A stretch of DNA of 17,890 nt from DASTDY01 sp035457345 (GCA_035457345.1 DATIBT010000001.1:1-17890); one strand, 5' to 3'. Shown: positions 7,482 to 13,975, numbered from the stretch's first letter. Notes: a model not told the origin generated them from the letters alone. Program-made: numbers and translations.

Positions 7482-8096
7482 ATGGCACAACAACAAGCAG
7501 CAGTCAGTATTGACCCCAAGAACCGCCAAGGTGGTGGTCGTCCGCAAGGTGGCCGCGATGGCCGTCGTCGCGACAACCGCGACCAAGGACCAAAAGAAGA
7601 GAAAATCTTTCAGGAATATGTAATTGGCATTGACCGCGTTGCCCGCGTTGTAAAGGGCGGCCGCCGTTTCCGCTTTAAAGCCCTCGTAGCTGTTGGTGAC
7701 GGTAAGCAGCGCGTTGGTGTTGGCGTAAGCAAGGGCCAGGACGTGCAAACCGCCGTCTCTAAAGCCGTTGACCAGGCCAAGAAAAACCTGATTACCATTC
7801 CAGTTGTTAACGCAACCATCCCGCACGATGTACAGGCTAAAGTGGGTGGCGCCAAAGTCCTCCTTAAGCCAGCTGCGCCAGGTACCGGTGTTATTGCCGG
7901 TGGTGCCGTACGCTCGATCATCAACCTGACCGGCGTTACCAACCTGCTTAGCAAAGCACTTGGTTCAACCAACAAGGTAAACAACGCCTACGCAACCCTA
8001 GAAGCTCTGCGCCAGTTGGTGCCAGCCGAACAGTGGGTCCAGAAGCCTGCTAAAAAAGCTGCTCCAAGGGCCGAAAAGACAGAGGAGAAGAAGTAA
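7482..8096 (+). CDS. rpsE: 30S ribosomal protein S5 with basic N-terminal extension
   Basis: S5 sits at the mRNA entry channel with S3 and S4 and influences decoding accuracy. Residues about 43-110 form the double-stranded-RNA-binding-like domain with GIDRVARVVKGGRRFRFKALV, VGDGKQRVGVGVSKG and the following helix. The second domain carries VLLKPAAPGTGVIAGGAVRSI and a GVTNLLSKALGSTNKVNNAYATLEAL segment. Ahead of the core is an extension of about 28 residues rich in Gly, Arg, Asp and Gln. The C-terminal 15 residues are Lys/Ala/Glu-rich. At 204 aa it exceeds E. coli (167). It overlaps rplO directly, leaving no room for rpmD (L30), which normally lies here. Confidence 0.98.
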   Translation: MAQQQAAVSIDPKNRQGGGRPQGGRDGRRRDNRDQGPKEEKIFQEYVIGIDRVARVVKGGRRFRFKALVAVGDGKQRVGVGVSKGQDVQTAVSKAVDQAKKNLITIPVVNATIPHDVQAKVGGAKVLLKPAAPGTGVIAGGAVRSIINLTGVTNLLSKALGSTNKVNNAYATLEALRQLVPAEQWVQKPAKKAAPRAEKTEEKK

Positions 8097-8590
8097 TGAA
8101 AGCTCACGAACTACAAGTTGACGCCCACAAGGCCCGCAAGCGCGTTGGCCGCGGTATCTCAGCTGGCCAGGGTAAAACCGCCGGCCGTGGTACCAAGGGT
8201 CAGAAAGCCCGCACCGGCAAGAAGCTTAACGCCACCTTCATGGGTGGTCAAGGCGCACTGGTACGCCGCATTCCTAAGCTCAAAGGCTTTAAGAGCATGC
8301 GCGTTCCAGCTCAGGTTGTCTACACCGACATGCTGAGCGAAGTAAAAGGCACTGCAACCAACATGAGCCTGTTTGAAGCCGGCCTCGTCTCGAGCCCATT
8401 CCACGCTGTTAAAGTCATTCTCCGCGGTGAAGTGACCGGCAAGGTAGACCTGAAGGTGCAGGCAGTTAGTAAGAACGCCCTCGAGGCAATCACCAAAGCT
8501 GGTGGTAGCTTTGAGAAGGTGGAAGTTCCGCATTTGCCAGCAAGCAAAAAGAAAGAAAAAACAGAAGACAAGCCTGAGAAAAAGGCATAA
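8096..8590 (+). CDS. rplO: 50S ribosomal protein L15
   Basis: L15 helps complete large-subunit assembly. Conserved features are the Gly-rich N-terminal part KRVGRGISAGQGKTAGRGTKGQKAR, then MGGQGALVRRIPKLKGFKS, and a C-terminal domain ending KAGGSFEKVEV. About 20 extra C-terminal residues are charged (KKKEKTEDKPEKKA). The final codons and the TAA are themselves part of the 5' arm of a long terminator hairpin. It is the last gene of the upstream run; the usual next gene secY is displaced by a minus-strand gene. Confidence 0.98.
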   Translation: MKAHELQVDAHKARKRVGRGISAGQGKTAGRGTKGQKARTGKKLNATFMGGQGALVRRIPKLKGFKSMRVPAQVVYTDMLSEVKGTATNMSLFEAGLVSSPFHAVKVILRGEVTGKVDLKVQAVSKNALEAITKAGGSFEKVEVPHLPASKKKEKTEDKPEKKA

Positions 8591-8627
8591 GAAAACGCGC
8601 CCAACCGGGCGCGTTTTCTTATGCCTT
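8582..8627. terminator. Bidirectional intrinsic terminator between rplO and the convergent DUF1801 gene
   Basis: A perfect 21-bp inverted repeat, 8582-8602 pairing with 8607-8627, encloses an AACC loop. The inner stem is GC-rich (CGCGCCC) and flanked by GAAAA/TTTTC tracts on both arms, so it can act on transcripts from either side. Both the rplO stop (8588-8590) and the first bases of the minus-strand stop (8626-8628) fall within or at the edge of the stem. Function as a terminator is inferred from structure and position. Confidence 0.9.
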
Positions 8628-9024
8628 ACACGGCATCGGGGGATAGCGAAAGCCAGCCGGAGAGGATCTCTGCAATTTGCTGCTCATGCCGTTCAATCTC
8701 TTCGAGGCTTGAAAAAGATAGAGTGCCACGTATATCTGAATTCCATTTCACTAGTCCAGTTTTGTCATTAAATACAGGCGATGCATCTTTATTTTCCTTC
8801 TTAGTAGCGCCCATATGGAGTAAAATCATAGTTTTATCAGGGTAATGCATGTTGAAAGTCACCCGATCTTCGCCATCTAATACATAGCTAGGGGAGTTCC
8901 ATTTAATGTGCTCCTCTAAACCGGGGGCGACCTGCTTTATAATTTGGCGTAATTTGTTGACCTGTGCTTTTCTATCGTTGGTTAAGCCATCCAAAAAGGC
9001 CTCAACTGTTTGATTCTTATTCAT
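8626..9024 (-). CDS. DUF1801 (YdhG-like) family protein
   Basis: A 132-residue cytoplasmic protein without signal peptide or membrane segment. By eye it matches the DUF1801 family: an N-terminal helix VEAFLDGLTNDRKAQVNKLRQII, the motif HIKWNSPSYVLDGEDRVTFNMHY with its conserved W-x-x-P-S-Y, and MILLHMGATKK. The fold is related to the SHOCT/YdhG-like proteins of unknown function; no biochemical role can be assigned. It lies on the strand opposite all its neighbours, convergent with rplO and divergent from secY, thereby splitting the spc operon. Its codon choice is less ribosomal-gene-like and more AT-rich than its neighbours, suggesting lower expression or later arrival. It has no Shine-Dalgarno; an extended -10 box ends six bases before the ATG. 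Confidence 0.85.
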   Translation of the reverse strand: MNKNQTVEAFLDGLTNDRKAQVNKLRQIIKQVAPGLEEHIKWNSPSYVLDGEDRVTFNMHYPDKTMILLHMGATKKENKDASPVFNDKTGLVKWNSDIRGTLSFSSLEEIERHEQQIAEILSGWLSLSPDAV

Positions 9025-9030
9025 AGCACC

Positions 9031-9039
9031 ATCATAACA
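9031..9039 (-). promoter_or_regulatory. Extended -10 promoter of the DUF1801 gene (candidate)
   Basis: Read on the minus strand, TGTTATGAT is a TGn extended -10 followed by a TATGAT hexamer. The hexamer ends six bases before the ATG at 9024, so a transcript starting at the normal distance would begin at or next to the start codon. No convincing -35 is present at the 17-base spacing. The site is visible in the sequence; transcription is inferred. Confidence 0.5.
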
Positions 9040-9130
9040 GAGAAAAAGGATACGTATATTAGCTACAGAAATGATACCTGAGCAGCCGCCCCGCTAATAG
9101 TTAGCAAAACCTCCCCCACGAGTGCCAAAA

Positions 9131-9142
9131 TATGATACGCTT
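9131..9142 (+). promoter_or_regulatory. Possible secY promoter -10 region
   Basis: TATGATACGCTT lies 48 bases before the secY ATG in the 154-base divergent gap 9025-9178. secY follows a terminator and an opposite-strand gene, so it needs its own promoter here. No good -35 is seen at standard spacing. The same 12-base string with one change recurs upstream of the next gene (10633-10644). The rest of the gap shows no other clear element except the opposite-strand promoter near 9035. Confidence 0.35.
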
Positions 9143-9178
9143 GTATAAGCAGTAATATACAGAAGAGACACGACCTAA

Positions 9179-10603
9179 ATGAGCTGGAAGACCATTTTCA
9201 AATCACTTAAAAGCCGCGACATGCAAAAGCGGTTGCTTATTGTTTTGGGGCTTATTATTGTGTACCGGTTTTTGGCGCACATTCCAGTGCCGCTTGCCGA
9301 GCCCGCACAGCTTAAAGAGGTGCTCACTAACGTACTGAGCCAAAGTGACTTTGGCGGCTTTATTAATATTCTTTCTGGTGGCGCACTAGCAAACCTGTCT
9401 ATTGTGCTTGTCGGCCTGTCGCCGTACATTACGGCATCTGTTATTACTCAGCTTCTTACAAAAGCTATCCCTAAACTAGAAGAGCTCCATAAAGATGGAG
9501 AAGTGGGCCGGCGTAAAATTCAGCAGTGGACGCGTATTATTACGCTGCCACTGGCTATTCTGCAATCAATTGCTTTCATTTTTATTCTGCGCCAGACAGT
9601 ACTGGCGGGTAATACTGGTCTCGACATAACAGCGGATACATCTATTCTGCAGTGGATCGTTATGGTGGGGGCCATGACGGCCGGCGCTATGCTGCTCATG
9701 TGGCTGGGTGAACTTATGACCGAGCAGGGCGTGGGTAACGGTATGTCCCTTCTCATCTTTGCCGGTATTATTAGCCAGCTGCCACAGACCATGAGCACCC
9801 TCACCAGCTCACTTATATCTACGCCAACCGAAGCTGACAAGCTCCATGTGTTTAACTGGTTTGTATTGCCGGTAAACGCGGTAGCGTTCTGGATAACATT
9901 AGTGTTACTGGTGGGCGGATTAATTACGCTGTACTTAATTGTAAAGATTAACGAGGCGCAACGGGTTATCACTATTAATTACGCAAAGCGCGTGCAGGGC
10001 AACCGCGAATACGGCGGCGTAACAAGCATTCTGCCAGTCAAGCTTATTACCGCTGGCGTTATTCCAGTTATTTTTGCCGTCGCGTTCTTGGCATTGCCGG
10101 CCTTTGTGGGGCAGGTGCTCAAAACCTCAAGCGACGCGTACTGGCAGGGAATTGGCACTACGCTCGCTACTTGGTTCCAAACACCAAATACGCAAAGCTT
10201 TATTATGGGCGACATGACCACACTTATTTATCCGGCCATGTATTTCCTGCTTGTCGTGGCGTTTACGTATTTTTATACGAGCATCGTCTTTAACGCTACA
10301 GAGATTGCCGAGAACCTGCAAAAACAGGGTGGCTTTATTGCCAATATCCGCCCCGGCCTGCAGACCGAAAAGCATTTGCGACGCATTGTAAACCGTCTCA
10401 CGCTCTTTGGCTCACTAGCCCTTGGCATTATTGCCGTGCTGCCGTTTGCGGCTGAATTTGTCTTTGCTAAGTTTGGCATAACCGGCATTCAGAATATTGC
10501 CATTGGCGGCACTGGGCTTCTCATTGTGGTTTCAGTGACACTTGAGACCTTGCGCCAGATTAACTCGCGTGCGCTTATGGTCACCTACGATCAAGATTAT
10601 TAG
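9179..10603 (+). CDS. secY: Preprotein translocase subunit SecY
   Basis: SecY is the membrane channel of the Sec translocon, moving unfolded proteins across or into the cytoplasmic membrane with SecE, SecG and SecA. The 474-residue protein has about ten hydrophobic helices. Signatures include LSPYITASVITQLL with the helix after it, GELMTEQGVGNGMSLLIFAGI, the cytoplasmic C5 loop KRVQGNREYGG with VKLITAGVIPVIFA, and FIANIRPGLQTEKHLRRIVNRL. The start MSWKTIFKSLKSRDMQKRL gives the normal amphipathic N-terminus. Only a weak AGAAGAG stands as ribosome site, 11 bases upstream. In most bacteria secY is cotranscribed with rplO; here it is uncoupled from it, and neither adk nor map follows. Confidence 0.98.
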   Translation: MSWKTIFKSLKSRDMQKRLLIVLGLIIVYRFLAHIPVPLAEPAQLKEVLTNVLSQSDFGGFINILSGGALANLSIVLVGLSPYITASVITQLLTKAIPKLEELHKDGEVGRRKIQQWTRIITLPLAILQSIAFIFILRQTVLAGNTGLDITADTSILQWIVMVGAMTAGAMLLMWLGELMTEQGVGNGMSLLIFAGIISQLPQTMSTLTSSLISTPTEADKLHVFNWFVLPVNAVAFWITLVLLVGGLITLYLIVKINEAQRVITINYAKRVQGNREYGGVTSILPVKLITAGVIPVIFAVAFLALPAFVGQVLKTSSDAYWQGIGTTLATWFQTPNTQSFIMGDMTTLIYPAMYFLLVVAFTYFYTSIVFNATEIAENLQKQGGFIANIRPGLQTEKHLRRIVNRLTLFGSLALGIIAVLPFAAEFVFAKFGITGIQNIAIGGTGLLIVVSVTLETLRQINSRALMVTYDQDY

Positions 10604-10632
10604 AGAAAAATATCACAAAAAAGCATACCGTT

Positions 10633-10656
10633 TATGCTACGCTTTAAGCATAGACT
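10633..10656 (+). promoter_or_regulatory. Possible promoter of the beta-helix gene
   Basis: Two -10-like boxes are visible. TATGCT (10633-10638) starts a 12-base string nearly identical to one upstream of secY. TAGACT (10651-10656) fits the TANNNT pattern reported for leaderless genes in other bacteria and ends six bases before the ATG at 10663. Short inverted copies of AGCATA/TATGCT (10622-10627, 10633-10638, 10647-10652) overlap both. There is no Shine-Dalgarno. No good -35 is found, so the call is tentative; read-through from secY is also possible because no strong terminator separates them. Confidence 0.35.
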
Positions 10657-10662
10657 AAACGT

Positions 10663-12654
10663 ATGACACGGTTACCTACACCTGGCTCTGATGATGGCGT
10701 CTGGGGTGATATCCTCAATGAATTTTTGCGCGTCGAACATAATAGCGACGGCACGCTTAAGGCTGGCGGCAGCCTGAGCACAAAAGCCGACGATTCGGCA
10801 GTCGTTCACTCATCTGGCGCGGAAACTATTACAGGCACCAAAACGTTTGCCGCTTCACCCGTTGTCCCTGTACCCACTCTTGCTAACCATGCCACTACCA
10901 AAACCTACGTTGATGATTTAGCGCAGCCCAGAGTCGCAACACTCGTTGTAGCTGCAAGTAACGCCTCCGATTCGTCTAAAGCAGCTGCGGACTATGTATG
11001 CGACGGCACAGGTGACCACACTGAAATCAATACAGCGGTCGCTGCCTTGCCGGCAAGTGGTGGCATTGTCCAACTTACCGAAGGTACGTACACACTGGGC
11101 GACTCAATAACCCTAGGCGCCAATGTGTGGCTACGCGGTATGGGAAGATCTAGCCTTGTTAGAATTACTGCCGCTATTACCGGCAAGCACTTGGTGAAAG
11201 CGGTGGGCTCGTCGGGGTCGTTTGTTGTCGGCCCGCGCGTATCCGACTTACGGCTTCAGGGGTACGGCGACGATGCCGGGGCAACACTGGACCATGGCGT
11301 GTTCTTTCAATGGACACGATACGCCCGTATCGAAAACATTTGGGCGCATGATATCACATTTGCCGCTGTCGAGCTTCAAGAGTCGGAGCACGGCGTCATT
11401 CGAGACATCATTATTGAACACGGCACGCTTGGCACAAACGGTGGTTGGTACGGTGTTGCGGTCTACAACGGCAGCAAGGGCGGTACGGCAGCCGGTTACA
11501 GCGGCTGGCACACCATTGCCAACATCACCGGGTATCTGCCAGAGCACCTCGTAGCAGTATATCTCTGTGACAACGTCACCATTACTAATGCCACCGGCGA
11601 AGGCTTCATTAACGACTACGCCTTTAACTGGACAGGGAGCCGCTACATTACCCTCAATGGTTTTTCTCTAAAGACCAACGGCGGCGGCTACATATATATT
11701 GAGTGGGATCAAACAAACGGCACCAACCGCACGTCCGATCACTGTAGTATTAGTAACGGCCAAGCAACAGGCATTACGAATGTAAGCCCTTCTGGATCAC
11801 TCGCCGGCATGTATGTGGTGCGGGCCACGCACATTAAGGTAGCCCATGTTGATTTCGATTGTTCCACCCAGGCGACCGGCGGCGATGGTTTTTACTTTGA
11901 TACGCAATCTACACATGCTCAGCTCTCTAACGTCACCGTCACTAGCGCCTTTAGGAATGGTATTTTTATTGACTCCAGTGCGGATTACGCGAGTATCATC
12001 GGCTGCAAGGTGATAGGGTCCCGCGGCAGCGCCGCCCAAGAAGGCAATATAAAAATAAACACTGCAAACTATACAACGCTCATAGGCAACTACTGTGAGA
12101 CAGGCGCCAGCCATGGGATCGTACACCTAGGCGGCCCGGGCACCTCAATACGCGGCAATACATGCCGCGCAAATACAGGTAGCGGTATTTATATTGTGAA
12201 CGATGATGGACAAGTGACAGACAACATAAGCCAAGGCAACACCGCCTACGGGCTGCGCCTCGAGACTACTGCAGACCGTATTTGGGTGCAGGATAACTGG
12301 CTTTCGGGAAATACCGCAGGTAATATTTTAGTTTCTGGCACGACCTCTATCATCCGCAATAATCGCGGCGTATCACCCGTTCTTAACCGTACGTCGGCTT
12401 ATACGGTCGCCCAAGAGATAGATGTGGTTACTGCCGATGCCACCAGCGCTGCCTTTACCGTAACCTTGCCCGCAGCCAACGTGCTGAACGGTAGGCGAGT
12501 GACGGTAGTGCGCAGAAATTCGGGCGCCAACAATGTAACCGTAGCCGCTGCAGGCTCCGACACAATCAACGGATCGGCGACCTTTTCCCTTACCACACAA
12601 TTCCAATTTGCCACCTTTGTTAGTGACGGCACAAGCGCCTGGTATACTATATAA
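10663..12654 (+). CDS. Right-handed beta-helix (pectate-lyase-like) protein with phage tail-fibre-like ends
   Basis: A 663-residue protein in four parts. Residues 1-33 carry a RLPTPGSDDGVWGDILNEFL motif that I associate with the N-termini of phage tail and tail-like proteins. Residues about 56-86 have TITGTKTF and HATTKTYVDDL, typical of phage fibre shafts. Residues about 92-570 form a beta-helix opening with ADYVCDGTGDHTEINTAVAAL and GIVQLTEGTYTL, the hallmark of the Pectate_lyase_3 group, followed by many Asn/Gly-rich turns. The last 90 residues form a small beta-domain ending SDGTSAWYTI, as in fibre tips. There is no signal peptide, membrane anchor or LPxTG-type sorting motif, and a TAG four codons upstream excludes an earlier start. 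Catalytic residues cannot be assigned; it may bind or cut a polysaccharide. Located between secY and infA, where adk and map often sit, with codon use unlike the ribosomal genes. Acquisition by transfer is an inference. Confidence 0.85.
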   Translation: MTRLPTPGSDDGVWGDILNEFLRVEHNSDGTLKAGGSLSTKADDSAVVHSSGAETITGTKTFAASPVVPVPTLANHATTKTYVDDLAQPRVATLVVAASNASDSSKAAADYVCDGTGDHTEINTAVAALPASGGIVQLTEGTYTLGDSITLGANVWLRGMGRSSLVRITAAITGKHLVKAVGSSGSFVVGPRVSDLRLQGYGDDAGATLDHGVFFQWTRYARIENIWAHDITFAAVELQESEHGVIRDIIIEHGTLGTNGGWYGVAVYNGSKGGTAAGYSGWHTIANITGYLPEHLVAVYLCDNVTITNATGEGFINDYAFNWTGSRYITLNGFSLKTNGGGYIYIEWDQTNGTNRTSDHCSISNGQATGITNVSPSGSLAGMYVVRATHIKVAHVDFDCSTQATGGDGFYFDTQSTHAQLSNVTVTSAFRNGIFIDSSADYASIIGCKVIGSRGSAAQEGNIKINTANYTTLIGNYCETGASHGIVHLGGPGTSIRGNTCRANTGSGIYIVNDDGQVTDNISQGNTAYGLRLETTADRIWVQDNWLSGNTAGNILVSGTTSIIRNNRGVSPVLNRTSAYTVAQEIDVVTADATSAAFTVTLPAANVLNGRRVTVVRRNSGANNVTVAAAGSDTINGSATFSLTTQFQFATFVSDGTSAWYTI

Positions 12655-12673
12655 CTACTGTAGTGGACAGTGC

Positions 12674-12701
12674 TTGACCGTAAATAAATCCGTGCTAAAG
12701 T
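12674..12701 (+). promoter_or_regulatory. infA: Candidate upstream promoter of the infA operon
   Basis: TTGACC (12674-12679), a 16-base spacer and TAAAGT (12696-12701) form a plausible sigma-70 type promoter about 105 bases before infA. A start near 12708 would give a leader of roughly 100 bases containing a 6-bp inverted repeat (12715-12720 with 12739-12744). It is weaker than the proximal promoter. Confidence 0.45.
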
Positions 12702-12762
12702 ATAAGTATCGTTACTACGCCTCGGGTTCCCTGCAAAAGCGTAGAATTCTTGAATATAGTGC

Positions 12763-12791
12763 TTTACAACAGGTTGAAACCCCTGTATAAT
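12763..12791 (+). promoter_or_regulatory. infA: Promoter of the infA-rpsI operon
   Basis: TTTACA (12763-12768), a 17-base spacer and a perfect TATAAT (12786-12791). This is the best consensus promoter in the window. A start about seven bases past the -10 would leave only about nine bases before the infA ATG at 12807, and those bases contain no Shine-Dalgarno. The remaining 152-base gap (12655-12806) contains no terminator for the preceding gene that I can recognise. Confidence 0.8.
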
Positions 12792-12806
12792 CTAACCTTG
12801 TAGCTT

Positions 12807-13061
12807 ATGGCCAATACCAAGGAAGTAATTAAACTGACGGGTCGTGTTGTAGAAGCGCTGCCCGGCGCTAAGTTTAATGTAGAACTTGAAAACGGCCATA
12901 TCATTCTGTGCCACGTAGCAGGTAAAATGCGCAAGCACTTTATTCGCTTAGTGCCAGGAGACAGGGTGGAGGTAGAGTTGACCCCTTACGACCTTACGAA
13001 GGGAAGAATCACCTTCCGCCTCAGAGACGATATTAAACCTAATGCTTTAGCAGGGAGATAG
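12807..13061 (+). CDS. infA: Translation initiation factor IF-1
   Basis: IF-1 is a small OB-fold protein that occupies the ribosomal A site during initiation and helps IF-2 and IF-3. The protein reads TKEVIKLTGRVVEALPGAKFNVELENGHIILCHVAGKMRKHFIRLVPGDRVEVELTPYDLTKGRITFR in segments that match IF-1 throughout. It is 84 residues, about 12 longer than E. coli, from a short C-terminal tail after the conserved GRITFRLRD. It heads the downstream operon and sits just after a strong promoter with hardly any leader. The GGGAG near its end serves rpmJ. Confidence 0.97.
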   Translation: MANTKEVIKLTGRVVEALPGAKFNVELENGHIILCHVAGKMRKHFIRLVPGDRVEVELTPYDLTKGRITFRLRDDIKPNALAGR

Positions 13062-13066
13062 CACGC

Positions 13067-13183
13067 GTGCACGTTCAAGCTAGCGTCAAACTTCGTAGCC
13101 CTGGTGACAAGCTTGTCCGCCGCAAAGGCCGGCTGTATGTCATCAACAAAAAGAAACCTCGTAATAAGCAGAGGCAAGGTTAA
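13067..13183 (+). CDS. rpmJ: 50S ribosomal protein L36, cysteine-free, GTG start
   Basis: A 38-codon gene between infA and rpsM, the canonical position for L36. It reads MHVQASVKLRSPGDKLVRRK then GRLYVINKKKPRNKQRQG. The family pattern KVRASVK...R..G.VYVI....KHKQRQG is recognisable, and the C-terminal KQRQG is diagnostic. The zinc-ribbon Cys/Cys/Cys/His set is wholly missing: the first CxxC pair is replaced by the RSPGDK region and the later Cys and His by Asn residues. Start is GTG 13067, nine bases after GGGAG (13053-13057). L36 binds 23S rRNA near the L16 site and helps stabilise the large-subunit core. Confidence 0.93.
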   Translation: MHVQASVKLRSPGDKLVRRKGRLYVINKKKPRNKQRQG

Positions 13184-13185
13184 AG

Positions 13186-13572
13186 ATGGCTCGTATTGCA
13201 GGTGTAACCGTTCCAGACGATAAGCAAGTACAGGTGTCCTTGACGTACATTTACGGCGTTGGCCCTCACTTTGCTTCAGAAATCCTAAAAGCCACAAAAA
13301 TTGAACCCACCATGCGCGTGAAGGATCTCAGCGAATCAGAACTACAGCGCATCCGAGACGAAATCAACGAGCACTACACTGTTGAAGGTGAATTGCAACG
13401 TGTTGTTACCGGTAACATTAAGCGCCTTAAAGAAATTAAAGCCTACCGTGGCCTTCGCCACGCCGCCAATTTGCCAGGCCACGGCCAGCGTACTCGTACT
13501 AACGCCCGCACTCGCCGTGGTAAGAAGACGACTGTCGGTGGCACTAAGAAGAAAGCACCATCGAAGACGTAG
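13186..13572 (+). CDS. rpsM: 30S ribosomal protein S13
   Basis: S13 is in the head of the small subunit, contacts P-site tRNA through its tail and forms bridges to L5. The 128-residue protein begins MARIAGVTVPDDKQVQVSLTYIYGVG, has the helix-two-turn-helix region with IKRLKEIKAYRGLRHAANLPGHGQRTRTNARTRRG, and a basic tail KKTTVGGTKKKAPSKT. AAGG in the end of rpmJ, six bases before ATG 13186, is the ribosome site. It ends in TAG, which overlaps the AGGAG used by rpsK. Confidence 0.98.
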   Translation: MARIAGVTVPDDKQVQVSLTYIYGVGPHFASEILKATKIEPTMRVKDLSESELQRIRDEINEHYTVEGELQRVVTGNIKRLKEIKAYRGLRHAANLPGHGQRTRTNARTRRGKKTTVGGTKKKAPSKT

Positions 13573-13582
13573 GAGTACATGA

Positions 13583-13972
13583 ATGGCAGATAAAGTATCC
13601 ACAAAGAAGAAGCAGAAGCGCAGCGTACCGGCAGGTGCAATGCATGTTAAAGCTACTTTCAATAATACCCTTGTTACTTTTACCGATAAAAAAGGCAACG
13701 TATTAACACACGCCTCGGCCGGCGAAATGGGCTTCCGCGGGAGCAAAAAAGGCACCGCCTATGCCGCCCAGGTAGCCAGTGAAAAAGCCGCAACTGCTGT
13801 TAAGCAACAGTACGGCATGGCCAGCGTTGATGTGTACGTTAAAGGCATTGGTCTTGGCCGTGACGCCGCTGTACGCGCTCTCGCTAACCAAGATATTGTC
13901 GTTGAAAGTATTAAAGATAAGACTGGTGTGCCACACGGTGGAGTGCGCCCACGTAAGGCTCGGAGGGCTTAA
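13583..13972 (+). CDS. rpsK: 30S ribosomal protein S11
   Basis: S11 lies on the platform of the small subunit near the Shine-Dalgarno helix. Motifs include HVKATFNNTLVTFTDKKGNVL, ASAGEMGFRGSKKGTAYAAQ, VYVKGIGLGRDAAVRAL and the C-terminal GVPHGGVRPRKARRA. It has 129 residues, standard. A competing ATG at 13579 is out of frame and only three bases from AGGAG (13571-13575), while ATG 13583 is seven bases away and gives the correct protein. Confidence 0.98.
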   Translation: MADKVSTKKKQKRSVPAGAMHVKATFNNTLVTFTDKKGNVLTHASAGEMGFRGSKKGTAYAAQVASEKAATAVKQQYGMASVDVYVKGIGLGRDAAVRALANQDIVVESIKDKTGVPHGGVRPRKARRA

Positions 13973-13975
13973 CCT

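Noticed and set aside
10620..10645. Possible terminator after secY (AGCATA/TATGCT hairpin)
   Set aside because: Only six AT-rich base pairs and no following T tract; more likely part of a promoter or operator region.
12608..12790. 60-codon plus-strand frame across the end of the beta-helix gene and the infA promoter region
   Set aside because: Overlaps a real gene and two promoter candidates; no ribosome site or similarity.
13579..13581. ATG just before the rpsK start
   Set aside because: Out of frame, opens only a four-codon frame, and is too close to the AGGAG.
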